From Holacanthus passer (Eukaryota; Chordata; Actinopteri; Pomacanthidae), in assembly GCA_025331565.1 (NCBI GenBank), contig JAFREQ010000041.1, positions 558,001-622,000 on the forward strand: a stretch of DNA of 64,000 nucleotides, read 5' to 3'. The notes under the pieces are model-generated. The model saw nothing but the letters and a program-made list of their open reading frames with translations. It was not told the origin of the DNA and did no database searches. This document shows, piece by piece, positions 51,625-62,908 of the stretch. Numbering within the stretch: the stretch's first letter is position 1; every line of letters starts with the position of its first letter. Both the position numbers and the translations under genes were made by a program.

Positions 51625-52115
51625 AAAGAAACTAATTGATGCCTTCTGTGAATGCGTCACAACATGGCTCAGCAGCCTTAATGACGGGGTATTCAAAGCT
51701 GCTGCCAATCTGTTTGGCCTTTGCAACTGGCCAGAGGACATCACTGACCCTGACTGACCTTTGTCACTCACTGTCAGGAAGTCCTTGAGGCATGCACAGA
51801 CTTTAAGTCCATTCAAGAAGCCTGTCTTGTCTTCAGACAGGAGTGGCTTGACCTCAAGGTTATTGTGCATTTAGAATTGAAGCACCTTGAGCCTCAGTTG
51901 TTGTGGCAGAGGTTTCCGCAGGGTGCTGTTGGGAGGCCTGAATAGTTTCGCCACATGAAGTTGATCATGGAGATCATGCTTTTGTTCCTAATATCTTGCA
52001 GTGAGCATGGCTTCTCCTGCATGAAAATAATAAAGTCATTGTCTAATGAAGTGCTGAACTCCTCTGCATCTCTATCCATGGTCCAGAGGTTAGAGACTAT
52101 GATGCAGAGAAGGCA
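51625..52115 (+). pseudogene. Decayed hAT/ZNF862-like transposase, C-terminal part
   Basis: Pieces in shifting frames read LIDAFCECVTTWLSSLNDGV and NWPEDITDPD, then EWLDLKVIVHLELKHLEPQL, then CSEHGFSCMKIIKSLSNEV. The order and the last motif (C-x-x-GFS-x-M-x-x-IK) resemble the C-terminal dimerisation region of hAT transposases and of ZNF862-type host proteins derived from them. Stops and frameshifts show that it is not functional. It could derive from a transposon or a retrocopy. Confidence 0.55.
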
Positions 52116-54650
52116 GCATCAGCAGAAGATGACTGATGATGGATTTGGGGGTTACACCATGATGAGAATGATGTAAATATGAACTCAAAACAAAGTGTCA
52201 TGGTGTTTAAATGATAATTATTTACTATGAAATGTGTTCAAAGTGTGTGCATGTGAATTTCCATTGCTGTACACCAATCAGAAACATTTGCACTGCAGTT
52301 TGCAGTGAATCAATGAAGAGATGCAAGTTACTGAAACAAAGTTATTAAACTATATCTATTATTTAGAATGAAAAAAAAACTTCAAAGTTGGACAAATTGT
52401 TGGGTAAAAGTTGGATAAATCTGAGAGAATTCAATGCAGAATTCAGGACAAATGCAGGACACTGAAGAAAAAGTTCATTCCGGTGTGTGTGCGTGTGTGT
52501 GTGTGTGTGTGTATGTTTTTGGGGGGAGGACAGTCTGAATGTAAATCCTCTCCTGCCACCACTTTTACTGGACTTTTTCTGGATATCCTCACACTTGACT
52601 TCCTATCTCACCTTTCCTTATCTTAACGTTCTTACCTCCTCTGCTTCCCAGGAATCTCACCGTCTATGTGAAGATCTGGAAAATATCTGATAAAAGAAAG
52701 TTACAGTTCAGCTTTTCCCAAGAATTCTATAGGAAAATTATTATTACATCTTTGTCTAACCCTTAAAGACTCAGAGGATAATTCAGCTTTTCAAAAGACA
52801 GATGTTGTAATAAGACAGATTTGAGAGGTAAAGTACAACTGTAACAGCAGAGAGGCTGGCTGAAAGATTACACACAGAGATACATCTTTGTGTTTAAAAT
52901 AATTCCATCCAAAGGCCAAATAAAACTAAAACAAACACAAAGTAACCTCTCACAGTCCAAACAGGTCATTTTGCACAACTGAATATTTGCTTACTGGTCA
53001 AATTCAGACACATTTGTGCTGATGCTTCCAAAATAAGGTCAGGTAGGAGAGAACTCGGATAACAGACCTGCTGCGAGTATATGCAGATTGAGAACCAGGT
53101 TATGACAGGATATAAACACATGCTGCCCAATAACTGTCACCTCTGATTTTCCAGTTAAGTGGCCAGTATGTTTATCAGAACTACTTGTTAGATGGCCAAA
53201 CAGCTTTGGAAACCCCCTCCCCTTACCTTTCCAAAGCCAGATCTGTGGGGACTGTGTCCGATCATTTCAGTATGTGACATTCACATGCACTTCACGCGGT
53301 GATTGGCCAGATGTGTGGGGCCTCGAAAGTTGGCCCCTGCCTTCCCGACCCCGTGACAAAGCTCAGGGATAAGCCGGCTATGGCTAGCGTTTGCTGGGGG
53401 ATATGGTGGAAGACACTGTTCGGCCAGCTACTCGACTCTGCAGATAAAGGGACGAGAATGATGTGACCTTCTTTCACCACCACTCTGTTGGTGGGGAAGT
53501 GCAGCCTCCCCCTGGTCCTTGTGAATTTGACCTGCACATGGTGTTGGCTATTGACTGGCCTGCATCATTGGATGACAAGGGAAGAGTGAGGCAAATTACA
53601 TGCGTTGTCTGTGCAGGCATCCTGTTTGCAATTTTCCCCTGATTATGGAAAGGTGATGTTGTGTCCTAAACACGCTTTTGTGTCTAAGGTTAGCAAGTCT
53701 TCTTATTGCTGCCCCACGTTGGAGCTACCGCCTTTTGTAGGGGAGAGTGAGAGGCAGCTTAATTCAGTCGTTTGTAAAAGCTTCATGCATCTATTTGGAC
53801 AGGACTAAGGGATTTAGAAAGAGTGACCAGCTTTTTGTGTCTTGGCATCATTAGCATACTAATAAGCACTAAACACAAAGTACAACTGAGACTGATAATA
53901 AACTTGGGCTGTACAAATTACTGGACAAATTAAATAGATGATGGAGCTGGATGAAAAGTTACCAAATCAAAGGGACCAAAGTTATTACAATTCATCCAGA
54001 GAGGGCCATGAATATCTGAACCAAATTTCATGACAACTGAAAGGACATCTCAGTCAAAATCACAAATGTGAACATGGTGGTAATAGAGGAAAGGTCAGAG
54101 AGTCACATCAAGAGAGTCAAGTCTTTAGGATATTTTGTCTGGGAACCATGAACAAAATTTCAAGTATTGGTAATTGGTATTTAGTAATTAATAATCCATA
54201 TTGGTTGGGCTCTCATTGCTAGTAGTACAAGTGTCATAATAGTAGGTTATAGCAGTTCTAGGAGTACAAATAAGCAGGTTGCATTCTGGTCTGTCCATGT
54301 GTGTCGGCTTTACGTGGATGGAGGTGGAGGGCCGGCTCCGAGAGGGACCTCCTTACTCAGTGTAAATAATAATGGAATGTGAACTCAAATACATGTCAGT
54401 CCACATTAAGTGGGACCGTACAGCTTAGGCACCACATTACACCAACAACACTCGGTAAATGCAAACTACTAGAAATCTACTCATGAAATCAGTTTTTGTC
54501 CATTAAAGAATGAACTAGTCAGCATTTCTTGAAACGTACTTTAGCGAGTGCTGTGTAGCAGCCTATCACACATGGCTTAGAGATTTAACTGTTAGTTGCG
54601 CCCTGATAAACGTAAGCGAGGTCCGCAGACTAAGAATAAACAAGTGGACA
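52116..54650. other. Spacer upstream of ccn6
   Basis: Contains the TG microsatellite at 52.48 kb and a GC-richer block at about 53210-53540 of unknown nature (possibly a repeat). No exon recognised. The core ccn6 promoter should lie near the right end but shows no clear TATA box. Confidence 0.45.
52483..52512. repeat. (TG)n microsatellite
   Basis: A TG run of about 30 bases with one C interruption. Confidence 0.95.
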
Positions 54651-54913
54651 GGACTTGAAGGCCTTGGAGCGGCCCGGCAGTTATGAAGACAAATATTTCC
54701 CCTCTGGATCAGTAAGGCGGGGAAAGGTGTGTTTGGAGAGGAGACAGAGGGGCGCTTTGTCCCCGTCTCCAACAGGTCAGCTCCCCCAATCTCTTCCTCC
54801 CCCATTCCTCTCTCGCTCTCCCTCTGCCAGTTTTTCCTCCCTAAATCCCACCTTCCAGCTCCCTCGTCCCCCTGCGCCCTCCTGGAGCTCACACAAACCT
54901 TCTCACTTAAGAG

Positions 54914-54961
54914 ATGCTATCACTTCTCTGCCGTTCCCTCCTGCTCGTCCTTGCTCAACAG
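54914..54961 (+). CDS. ccn6: ccn6 exon 1, signal peptide
   Basis: Encodes MLSLLCRSLLLVLAQQ, a hydrophobic secretion signal, and ends at a strong GTAAGT donor in phase 0. The leader upstream (about 54780-54910) is unusually rich in pyrimidines (CTCCC and TCC runs). I see no clear TATA box. Confidence 0.87.
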
Positions 54962-57900
54962 GTAAGTTATCTTTTTCTATTCACACCACAGATGGAGGAT
55001 AGGGATTTCTGATAGGGCAACACTTACCACCTGCCACGTATGGAGCAACAGGAATGTACACAACTAAGGTGTTTGGGTGTGAGCTCCTCCTGTCTTGTTT
55101 AATATTGTTGTGTGGAGAAACTATTGTGATTTTCAGTATTTTGCCTTTCCATTATTAGACTCTGGGAATATACTTATTGGAATGTTGATTGCTTTTTGGT
55201 TGTGTTATTTATTGGCCTCAAGGTTAGTCTTTCTTTTAAGAGTGAAAACTGGCAAAAGGGGAGCAAAGTCTGAGGACTTTTATTTAAAGCTCCCGTGGAC
55301 CCATTTTCACACCATGAAATGAGCTCATTCAGTAAACCTGGCAGACAGGCTTCAGATTTTTGGCATAACCTTCGGTGACCCTGGGAAGCAATGAGTAGTC
55401 AGGGGAACTGGAGCACAAGCAGCACCACGCATACACTGGATCACAGCAAGACCAGGGAAAGAAAAGCAGAAATACAGTGGCGGTCACCATTCAGAGGTAT
55501 ATGCAGCTTTCACCTCAGCATAGACTTAAATGGTACATTACTGAAAACACTTCCACTTGAGCTAGAAGTGGAAAGAGGGAAGTTCAGATTCTTTGCATTT
55601 TTAAGGTATTTTTGTCATTTTTTGCTATTAAATAATTGTCACTGACAGTAGAGAACTTGTATGACATGGAAAAGGTATGGAATTCAAATAGCTTTTGCCA
55701 GATTTAGTGTGACGTTAAAATACAACTGTGATGTTGTAACACATCTGATCCACAAGGACACCCATCGCCTACTTTTCAATAAGCTCATTTCAGGAAGATT
55801 CTGGTTAAAATTCTCTTAAATAAAGCCAACCAGAAATACCTCAAATGCTCCCAGAAGAAACTCAGCCCCTGGCACAGTCTTTGGCTCTATATTCAGTTCA
55901 AAATTTCACGGCTGTGTCTGAAATAACATCCCATTTACTACATGGTGCACAATCTCACGGACACTACTTTCTTTTGCCAATAATCCCACAATGCAATATG
56001 TTGCATTTTATAAATAGAAAAATCTGTGTGACTGAATCACATCTAAAAAGTTGCCCACCCACGAAACTCAATATTAGGAATTGAATGAATGTTTGTCAAT
56101 TTTTCCCTGGCACAAGATATAATGACCAAAATTTAGAACAGTAGGTCAACTAGTGCTTTGTAGAAAAATGTCAAATTACTCCTTTTAATGTCATGCTGTT
56201 TGATTTCTTGATCCTGCAAAAATGCCCTCAAAGCTGCGACAACCTGACAAATGACTATATAATGTGAAAGGTGTTGCTTGTAGTGATGAAGCCACAGAGA
56301 ATTATTATTCACTTTGCAGTTCCCCTCAGTTCTACTTTTACCGTCTTTCAGCTCTTTGTTCTGGGTTACATCTCCACTTTACTGTTTTCTTTTTTTTTTG
56401 AAATTTTCTTTTTATTGAAATTGAAAAAACAAATTATTACAATTCCAATACATGTTTACATCATCAACACTTTGCTGCTTTTCCAATATTTCTGTTTTTC
56501 ATGAAAAAAAAGAAAGAAAGAAATGGGTTTTATGGGTTTTACATACTCAGTCCATTTAGACCAGATCTGATAAAACTTTTCTTTTTGCATTTTCAGGGAC
56601 GACGTCAACTTTTCCATAATATAAACCTCATATACAATGTCAATCCATTCTTCAACAGTGGGTGGTTCAACTTTTAACCATTTTCTTGTGATGGTTTTTT
56701 TGCTCGTTGCCAATAATATAACATCTTGTAGTTAACGTTCCAGTTTTCAAACAATATGTCACCTAAATACATAACTTCAAATTTAAAAGCAATGTTTACA
56801 CCAAATGTATTGTTTATGTGTTCATGGATCCGTTTCCAATAAGGTCTAATGACCTGGCAGTCCCAGAAGACATGGAAGTGATTAGCTTCATTAGTCCCAC
56901 AAAGTCTCCAACAGGTGTCCCCATGACCCTGATGGTGCTTCTGAATAGGTGTTACAAAAAACCTCAATGTTTTTCCAGCAGAACTCACGCCATGTGTTTG
57001 AACCTGTTGAAGCCCATTGTAGCTGACATATTTTCGCCCAACTCTCAATGGATATCGAAACATTTCCTTCCCTTTCCCATTTCCTCTTTATATATTCTGT
57101 GTTGTGTTGTTTCGATTGTAGTATACCATTGTAAAGTTTGGATACTATTTTGTTGCATGATCCGGACTTAAGTAATGATAGAAACACCTGCAGGAATCCC
57201 GTGATTCCCCTTCCCATTGCCTCTTTTAAATTTTGGCTAAAGTGGTGCCTGACCTGTAAGTATCTGTAGAAGTCATCTGAACATAATCCGTATTTTTCCC
57301 GTAGTGCTTCAAAGCTCTGGAATGTCCCCTTGTGGACAAATGAATAATAGTTAGTTATGCCTTTTGAGATCCATTTTCTAAATCTGTTATCGTATTTATT
57401 AGGTGCAAAATCTGTATCATAAGCGCACCATCTCAGAGTTTTAGACAAGTCTCCTAATTTACAGATTTTACTAATTTCCTGCCAGGATTTCAGAAGAATG
57501 TCCGACATGGTATTGGTGTATCTTTTACCGTCGTACCTTCCACCTCCTTCCAACCTGCCATATATGTTGGTGAACATAAGCAGACCAAAGGCCTCAACTG
57601 GGCTGCGTAATAATATTCTTTCAGGCAAGGGAGGTCCATCCCACCCTTTTCCTTTCTTAATTGCAGAGTTTTATATTTTATCCTGGCCCTTTTCCCTTGC
57701 CATAGATATCTTGAAATTAGCCTATCCCATTGTAGGAAGTGTTTATGTGGTATTCGGACCGGCAGACATTGCAACAGGTAAAGCATTCTCGGAAGTACAT
57801 TCATTCTAATTGACTCGATCCTAGAGTATAGATTCAAAAAGGGAATGACATTCCATCTTTGTATATCTGACCTTATCTTTGAAATTAAAGGTCCATAGTT

Positions 57901-60900
57901 GGTCCCTCGGCAGTAAAACTCCCAAATATTTAATATACTCTGCTTCCCAATTCCATTCGTACATATTCCTAATCTCATTTGGTGGGTCATAGTTAAATGT
58001 TAAGACCTGAGTTTTATTGACATTAATTTTGTACCCCGAAAGTGAACCATATTCCTTTAGCATTTCCATCACCTTTGGGAGTGCCTGTGTAGGTTGTGTT
58101 AAACTTATCAATAGATCATCCGCAAATAGGGCCACTTTTTGCTCCCCGGATGTCATTGTTACCCCGTTTATATCAGGTCTCTGTTTAATCCATCGACTCA
58201 GGGGTTCTATCACTTTACTGTTTTCATTCAGGCACACAGAGCAGCTATAACGCTCTACCTGCCCAGTACCAAACAGCAAATTTAGCAAATGTGAACATAT
58301 ATCTCAACTCATATATGTCACAGGTGAATGTATTTAGCAGCTAAACAGGAAGATATTTTTTCTCAGGACAAAACAGAGCTGAGTGAATGTGGGACTTACA
58401 TTCACCAAGTTCCCAGAAACACCACTCCAAATGGATGGTAACGCTGCTTACAAGTTAGCTATATCAACTTTATGAGCTGAAAATATGTCAATGTTATGAT
58501 TACAGCTAGTTTCTGCCCAATTAATGCTGTTTTAAAGGATAAAGATATATTCTAAATGTTTGTTATTGTGGACAAATCGCATAAAAAGACCAAAACAACG
58601 TATAAAAAAGCATGAGTCTGTCTCTCAGTACCGTTCAACTTACCACCCTCACCCTTTCACTTCTACGCCCAGTGCTTTGTACTGAAGAATTCAATCTTTA
58701 AAAAATGGTCCTAAATTAATAGTTTTGCTTAAAAAACTCAGTAATTCCTACTGTGGTTTAATCCACATTTACTGCTCTAGTGAATGTTTGTGCCAGTAGG
58801 AGAGTGTGTGTTGGACTGAGTCTAAATAAATTACACTTTGTGTGTTTATGGTAATGGAGGAACATGTCACTCAATAATGTGTTTTCAATAGTTTTGGACA
58901 ACAATGGAGTTCTATAGCATAGAGGACTAAGATATCAGGCTTTGGATACTCACAGAATACTCGCAGGATACAGGAGGCCAACATGTAGGAGGCACAGAGA
59001 CCAGATACTGTGAGTGGAGGAGACAAAAGCAGACTCATTAGTTAGTGTCCTTGATGACTTTAACAACGGTAATCTCAGCCACGAACCTCTGAAATACAGA
59101 CATTTCAAGAAAGGCCTGACCGGAGAGGAGATTACTTTTGATCATTGTTACACTACAATCGGTAGTGCCTATCATGCCGTCAGCCGCTCTGCACTGGGTC
59201 ACTCTGACCACATCACGGTCAACCTTATTTCTGCATACAGGCAGACGTTAAAGCTTTAAACTTTGTGAGGAAATCAAATCAGTGGAACAGCGAAGTTGTG
59301 GAGGATCTTCAGGTGTGCTGATGTCATATATCAGCTTCTGTGAGGAACTGCTGTATACCATCACACACACACAGGCAGCTAATTGCAAAATGAAGAAGCG
59401 TTCAGGAGTGTGGACAGTGACACATTTAAAAAGGCATAATATAGGTTTAACAAGGCAGTGAGAGAGGCTTAAGGACTGTACTCTGAGAAACTTCAACAGC
59501 AGCTCTCAGCAAATAGTTGTCTGGAAGAACAATATGACACCATCCCCTGTGACTCCATCCACCACCTCCAGCCCACCAGCTGCACCTCCCCCATCCCAGC
59601 ACGGCCCTGGTCCTCTCCACTTGAGTCAACTTGCATTTCAGCAGTCAAATCGGTGCACTTTTGGTTTTCAGCTGCATCACTGTACACAGAGCAAAGTGAT
59701 CGCAACACTCTCTGTGATGGAGGTGGAGAAGGGTGACAGAAATGGATGGCCTTGTCCGTTGGCCTGCTGTATCCTATACCTCGGGAGATTACTGGCCTAA
59801 TAATGTCAATATGATTATTATGCAGGCCACAGATGAGCTGAAGAAGCTAAAGAAGTTCAACCTGCCAAAGTCAATTACAGTGCACTTCTACACCACTATC
59901 AATGCAATCATGTCCCCCATCCTGCCACAAGAACAGTTTTTTTAATTTAATATTTGTTTCTTGATTTTTGCAGTACTAATGTTTTATTTTTCGTATTTCC
60001 TTACTATGCTTATTGTAATGCACCAAAATACCAAAACAAATTCTTTGTATGTAAAATCTACTTGGCCAATAAACACAATTCTGATTCTGAAGCGTAGATT
60101 GTGTACCTTTAGTAATTCTCCTAGAAATTATAGAAAATGCTGGTAACACATTTTTGGCAATAACACTTATGAGATTAGGATATGAGGGGTCTTTTGCTGA
60201 CTCATTTCTTGTGCTATGAGATGATTGTTTTTTTTTTTCATTCTTGATAGAAATTCTATTAACAAATTATGCTGTCCAAATAATACAAATAATATTTGAC
60301 ACAAACTATTTACCTTATGCCTGAGGGTGGGTGGTTCAAAACAATCTCTGTCCTCCTCACCCAGTGCTTCAGCAAGGCTCAGAACAATGGGCAGCTGGCT
60401 CCTAGAGATGGGCGAGCTGCGGCTGAGAGGAGGCAGTTCTGCCAGTGGCCCTGCAAGTGTCGGCAAAGACCTCACTGCGCCCCGGGGGTGAGCTCCGTAT
60501 TGGACGGGTGCGGCTGCTGCAAGAGCTGTGCCAGGCAGATTGGAGAGCCGTGCAATGAGAGGGACATCTGCGACCCACACAAGGGCATGTACTGTGACTT
60601 CTCAGCTGACCAGCCAAGATACGAGGTCGGAGTGTGTGCATGTGAGTGATGCTCACAAACTTACTATTGACTCGAAGTTGTGTCTCAAACATCACCAACT
60701 ATGGATGTCCAATCAAGCATTTTTGGGCCTAATCCTGATTCAAGTCCCAACATTGGATATCCTCTGATCTGACATTATCCTAATGCTGATTAAATATGTG
60801 GATTGGTGTCGTCGAAAATAATGCTGATCAAAATCACAAACATTCAAATTCGCCATTTACTTTACAAATGAATCTACCTGGAACATATGTTTGCCTGTAT

Positions 60901-62677
60901 CTGTTAGGCCAATGCAGTTGGATGCAGCAATAGATGAACAAGGCGAACAATGCTGCATTTTATTCGCTGTAATCACAGCAGGTCTCATTGAAATGAATGA
61001 GGAGTCTGTGTTTTCTGTTGCATCTGTAATGATAAAACATTTTAAAATAAATTTAGGTGCAACAGACAACACAGACAAATTTATTTCTGTAAAAATCGTA
61101 CACAGCTTTAGAGATTCAGAGAGGTGCCTGACATGTTTCCCTCTTTTCCGTTTCTTTTAGACATGATGGCAGTGGGCTGTGACCTGAATGGGGCCCACTA
61201 TGACAACGGAGAAGCTTTCCAGCCCAGCCCCCTCTATAAGTGCACATGTATTGCTGGAGCCATCGGCTGTACCCCTGCTTTCATCCAGAAGCCTGCCGGT
61301 CTCCTCGGCCCTGCCCCACTGATGGGAAACATGCCAGCTGGCCTCCGCAGCGGTCAGAGCCCAAAGAAGCACCAGCAGGACACTACCTACATGTCAGGTG
61401 TGTGTTTATAGAATAAACCTGTGGAGAAGGGTCAGCCTGTCTAGCCTGGAATGCTAATTGCTGTCCAAGTGAGCTGGATGGGGAGGGGAGTGGGTCTTTC
61501 ATTAGTCTGTCAGTGTGAGGAGTGAGGTGTGGCTGGCTTTGGCTAGACTGCCTCACAGAGGAAAAGAGAAAGATGGATGGCCCCAGTTATAAATAGGAGG
61601 AGGGACAACTCACTTTTTATGAAACGCTCCAAAGACTTCACTTTGATGTAGTGTAGTTTGTTTGCTTTGCTTGGAAACTCTGCAGTAACATATCTATATC
61701 ATGATGTGTCTGAGTCAGGGACACATTAGTTACTACGGGAAAAAAGAGCACATGGCTTTGATTTAAAATTCAAGGGCTGACATCCACACAAGGAAACTGA
61801 AACCTTTTTGGGATGGCTAAAATGTCAACCAGAGATCTATGCTACAATGCATGCTTTCAAAGAAAAGCTATAGGTTCTTACATACCTACAGTGCTAACTT
61901 GTGTTAGTACAGCTCAAAGGAAACATTCAGAATTTCCAGAGCTCATACAACTGGTAGCAGAATATCCAAAATTCCCTTGAGGTGGGTAAGAGCAGGTATT
62001 TGGGGTCTTCTGGTTGCTCCTGAAATGTGTTCTGCTTGGCAGTACGGAGGCACGTAGACTAGTTCTTTGTTTAGGGTGTTGTTGACACAGTGCCCTTAAA
62101 CTGTAATGCTGAAAGCTTACAGGGATCCTCCTTTAGCCTGGAAGAAGAACTGCCTGATCCAGACCACCCCCTGGAGCCCCTGCTCCAAAACCTGTGGCCT
62201 GGGCATCTCTGTGCGTGTCAACAACGACAACAGCAAATGTGAAATGAGGAAGGACCGACGCCTGTGTCTGCTTCGACCGTGTGAGAAGAGCGTGATGAAG
62301 AGTGTTAAGGTGACAAGTTGCTCAAATTCTATTTAAGTACTGAAATAGTTTTATATAATATCAAAAAACATACTCATAAAGTCATTGTTTTCCAGGTGCC
62401 AAAGGGAAAGACTTGCCGGCCTAAATTCCAAGCAAAGAAAGCGGAGAAGCTGACACTCTCAGGCTGTACCAGTACCAAGAAGTTTAAACCCACGTACTGT
62501 GGTGTCTGTACAGACAAACGCTGCTGTGTCCCCAACAAGTCGCGCATGATCAAGGTCAACTTCACGTGCAAAGGAGGCGCGAACACACAGTGGAAGATGC
62601 AGTGGATAACATCCTGCGTGTGCCAGAGGAAGTGCAATGATCCAGGTGACATGTTTTCTGACCTGCAGCTACTCTAG
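54914..62677 (+). CDS. ccn6: Cellular communication network factor 6 (Wisp3), complete, 5 exons
   Basis: A secreted matricellular CCN protein. Exons 54914-54961, 60365-60641, 61161-61397, 62116-62309 and 62396-62677 join in frame to 345 residues (human CCN6 is about 354). Modules: signal peptide (16 residues in exon 1, the same cut I recall for the human gene); IGFBP module with 12 cysteines and GCGCCKSC at 64-71; VWC module with only four cysteines (115, 136, 138, 145); TSP1 module with WSPCSKTCG at 207-215; CT cystine knot with ten cysteines, ending CNDPGDMFSDLQLL. The separate-exon module layout is the standard CCN gene plan. The short VWC module and the AYRDPPLAWKK segment match CCN6 rather than CCN1-5. 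CCN6 has been linked to cartilage maintenance and mitochondrial function in vertebrates; nothing here tests that. It is convergent with tube1, as in human. Confidence 0.96.
56375..56389. repeat. Target-site duplication, left copy
   Basis: CACTTTACTGTTTTC, identical to 58211-58225, directly beside the T run that marks the 3' end of the antisense L1. Confidence 0.88.
56390..58210 (-). mobile_element. 5'-truncated L1-clade LINE in ccn6 intron 1
   Basis: On the minus strand this 1.8-kb element begins inside the reverse-transcriptase domain (IEPLSRWIKQRPDINGV, then catalytic FADDLL near 58120). It runs through the C-terminal ORF2 region (YIKYLGV, RYLWQGKRARIKYKTLQL, a WRLCGTNEANHFHVFWDC zinc-knuckle-like end) and finishes with AATAAA and an A-rich tail at 56390. 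The ORF is broken into about five frame segments. Exact 15-base direct repeats flank it, so the truncated state is how it inserted. It is antisense to ccn6 and must be spliced out with intron 1. Confidence 0.92.
58211..58225. repeat. Target-site duplication, right copy
   Basis: CACTTTACTGTTTTC, identical to the left copy, immediately past the 5' truncation point of the L1. Confidence 0.88.
58335..58570 (+). repeat. Dispersed repeat, copy 2 (in ccn6 intron 1)
   Basis: Matches the copy at 35780-36010 in order and spacing: AGGAAGATATTTTTTCTCAG, GAGTGAATGTGGGACTTACA, TTATGAGCTGAAAATATGTC, ATGATTACAGCTAG, AATTAATGCTGTTTTAAAGG. Confidence 0.7.
58790..58930. repeat. Dispersed repeat, second copy of the 9.8-kb family
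   Basis: Carries TGTTTATGGTAATGGAGGAA and TTTTGGACAACAATGGAGTT, the words shared with 9940-10020. Confidence 0.6.
59010..60091 (+). mobile_element. Decayed L2/Rex1-like LINE in ccn6 intron 1
   Basis: The left part encodes the end of an endonuclease domain (LVSVLDDFNNGNL, FDHCYTTIGSAYHAV, LGHSDHITVNLISAYRQ). The right part encodes ATDELKKLKKFNLPKSI and HFYTTINAIM of the reverse-transcriptase C-terminus. It ends with ACTTGGCCAATAAACACA and ATTCTGATTCTGA, the repeat tail of this clade. The middle of the ORF is deleted or scrambled. It lies in the same direction as ccn6. Confidence 0.78.
60365..60641 (+). CDS. ccn6: ccn6 exon 2, IGFBP module
   Basis: The acceptor is TCCTCACCCAG. It encodes residues 17-108, with FCQWPCKC, GCGCCKSC and CNERDICDPHKGMYCD, the insulin-like growth factor binding protein fold of CCN proteins. 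The donor is GTGAGT after one base of the Tyr109 codon. Confidence 0.95.
61161..61397 (+). CDS. ccn6: ccn6 exon 3, reduced VWC module
   Basis: The acceptor is TTTCTTTTAG. It encodes residues 110-187. CCN VWC modules normally have ten cysteines and human CCN6 has six as I recall. Here there are only four; the downstream part is replaced by a Gly/Pro/Met-rich linker without cysteine. The donor is GTGTGT. Confidence 0.93.
62116..62309 (+). CDS. ccn6: ccn6 exon 4, TSP1 module
   Basis: Encodes residues 188-252, including WSPCSKTCGLGISVR and CEMRKDRRLCLLRPC, the thrombospondin type 1 repeat. The start is set by phase: an in-frame TAA at 62097 excludes an earlier acceptor, and the AG at 62114-62115 restores the AYRDPP segment conserved in CCN6. 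The polypyrimidine tract there is weak. Confidence 0.9.
62396..62677 (+). CDS. ccn6: ccn6 exon 5, CT cystine-knot module and stop
   Basis: The acceptor is TTGTTTTCCAG. It encodes VPKGKTC then SGCTSTK, CGVCTDKRCCVP and ITSCVCQRKC, with all ten cysteines expected of a CT module, and stops at TAG (62675-62677). Confidence 0.95.
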   Translation: MPKGKTCRPKFQAKKAEKLTLSGCTSTKKFKPTYCGVCTDKRCCVPNKSRMIKVNFTCKGGANTQWKMQWITSCVCQRKCNDPGDMFSDLQLL

Positions 62678-62902
62678 CAGATCCATCCAAGAAGTCCAGA
62701 GACACAGAGACAGGAAACAGGCCATGCTGTGGCAGACTAAGGACTGAAACATATGCATACCTTGGTTATTAAGTTCTCCTCAGCAGCAGTGATGTGCCTC
62801 AAGAAATCTCAACAAAGAAAAAAAATGAAACTACAAAACCTCATTTCATAAGGAAGCATGGCTGGGATCGTTGGATAAATGAAGTAATATGTAGTTAGCT
62901 AT

Positions 62903-62908
62903 AATAAA
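62903..62908 (+). terminator. ccn6: Candidate ccn6 polyadenylation signal
   Basis: An AATAAA hexamer lies about 225 bases after the ccn6 stop codon and before the convergent tube1 3' end. It is a plausible 3' processing signal from sequence and position alone. Confidence 0.5.

Noticed and set aside
56674..58288. Long minus-strand open frames as a host gene
   Set aside because: They are the broken ORF2 of an L1-clade LINE with poly(A) tail and target-site duplication. The first 25 or so codons (58288-58211) are flanking host DNA.
60296..60364. Start of a separate protein at the ATG at 60296, before the IGFBP exon
   Set aside because: That part is intronic: a TCCTCACCCAG acceptor at 60364 and the phase 0 join to the signal-peptide exon explain the frame.
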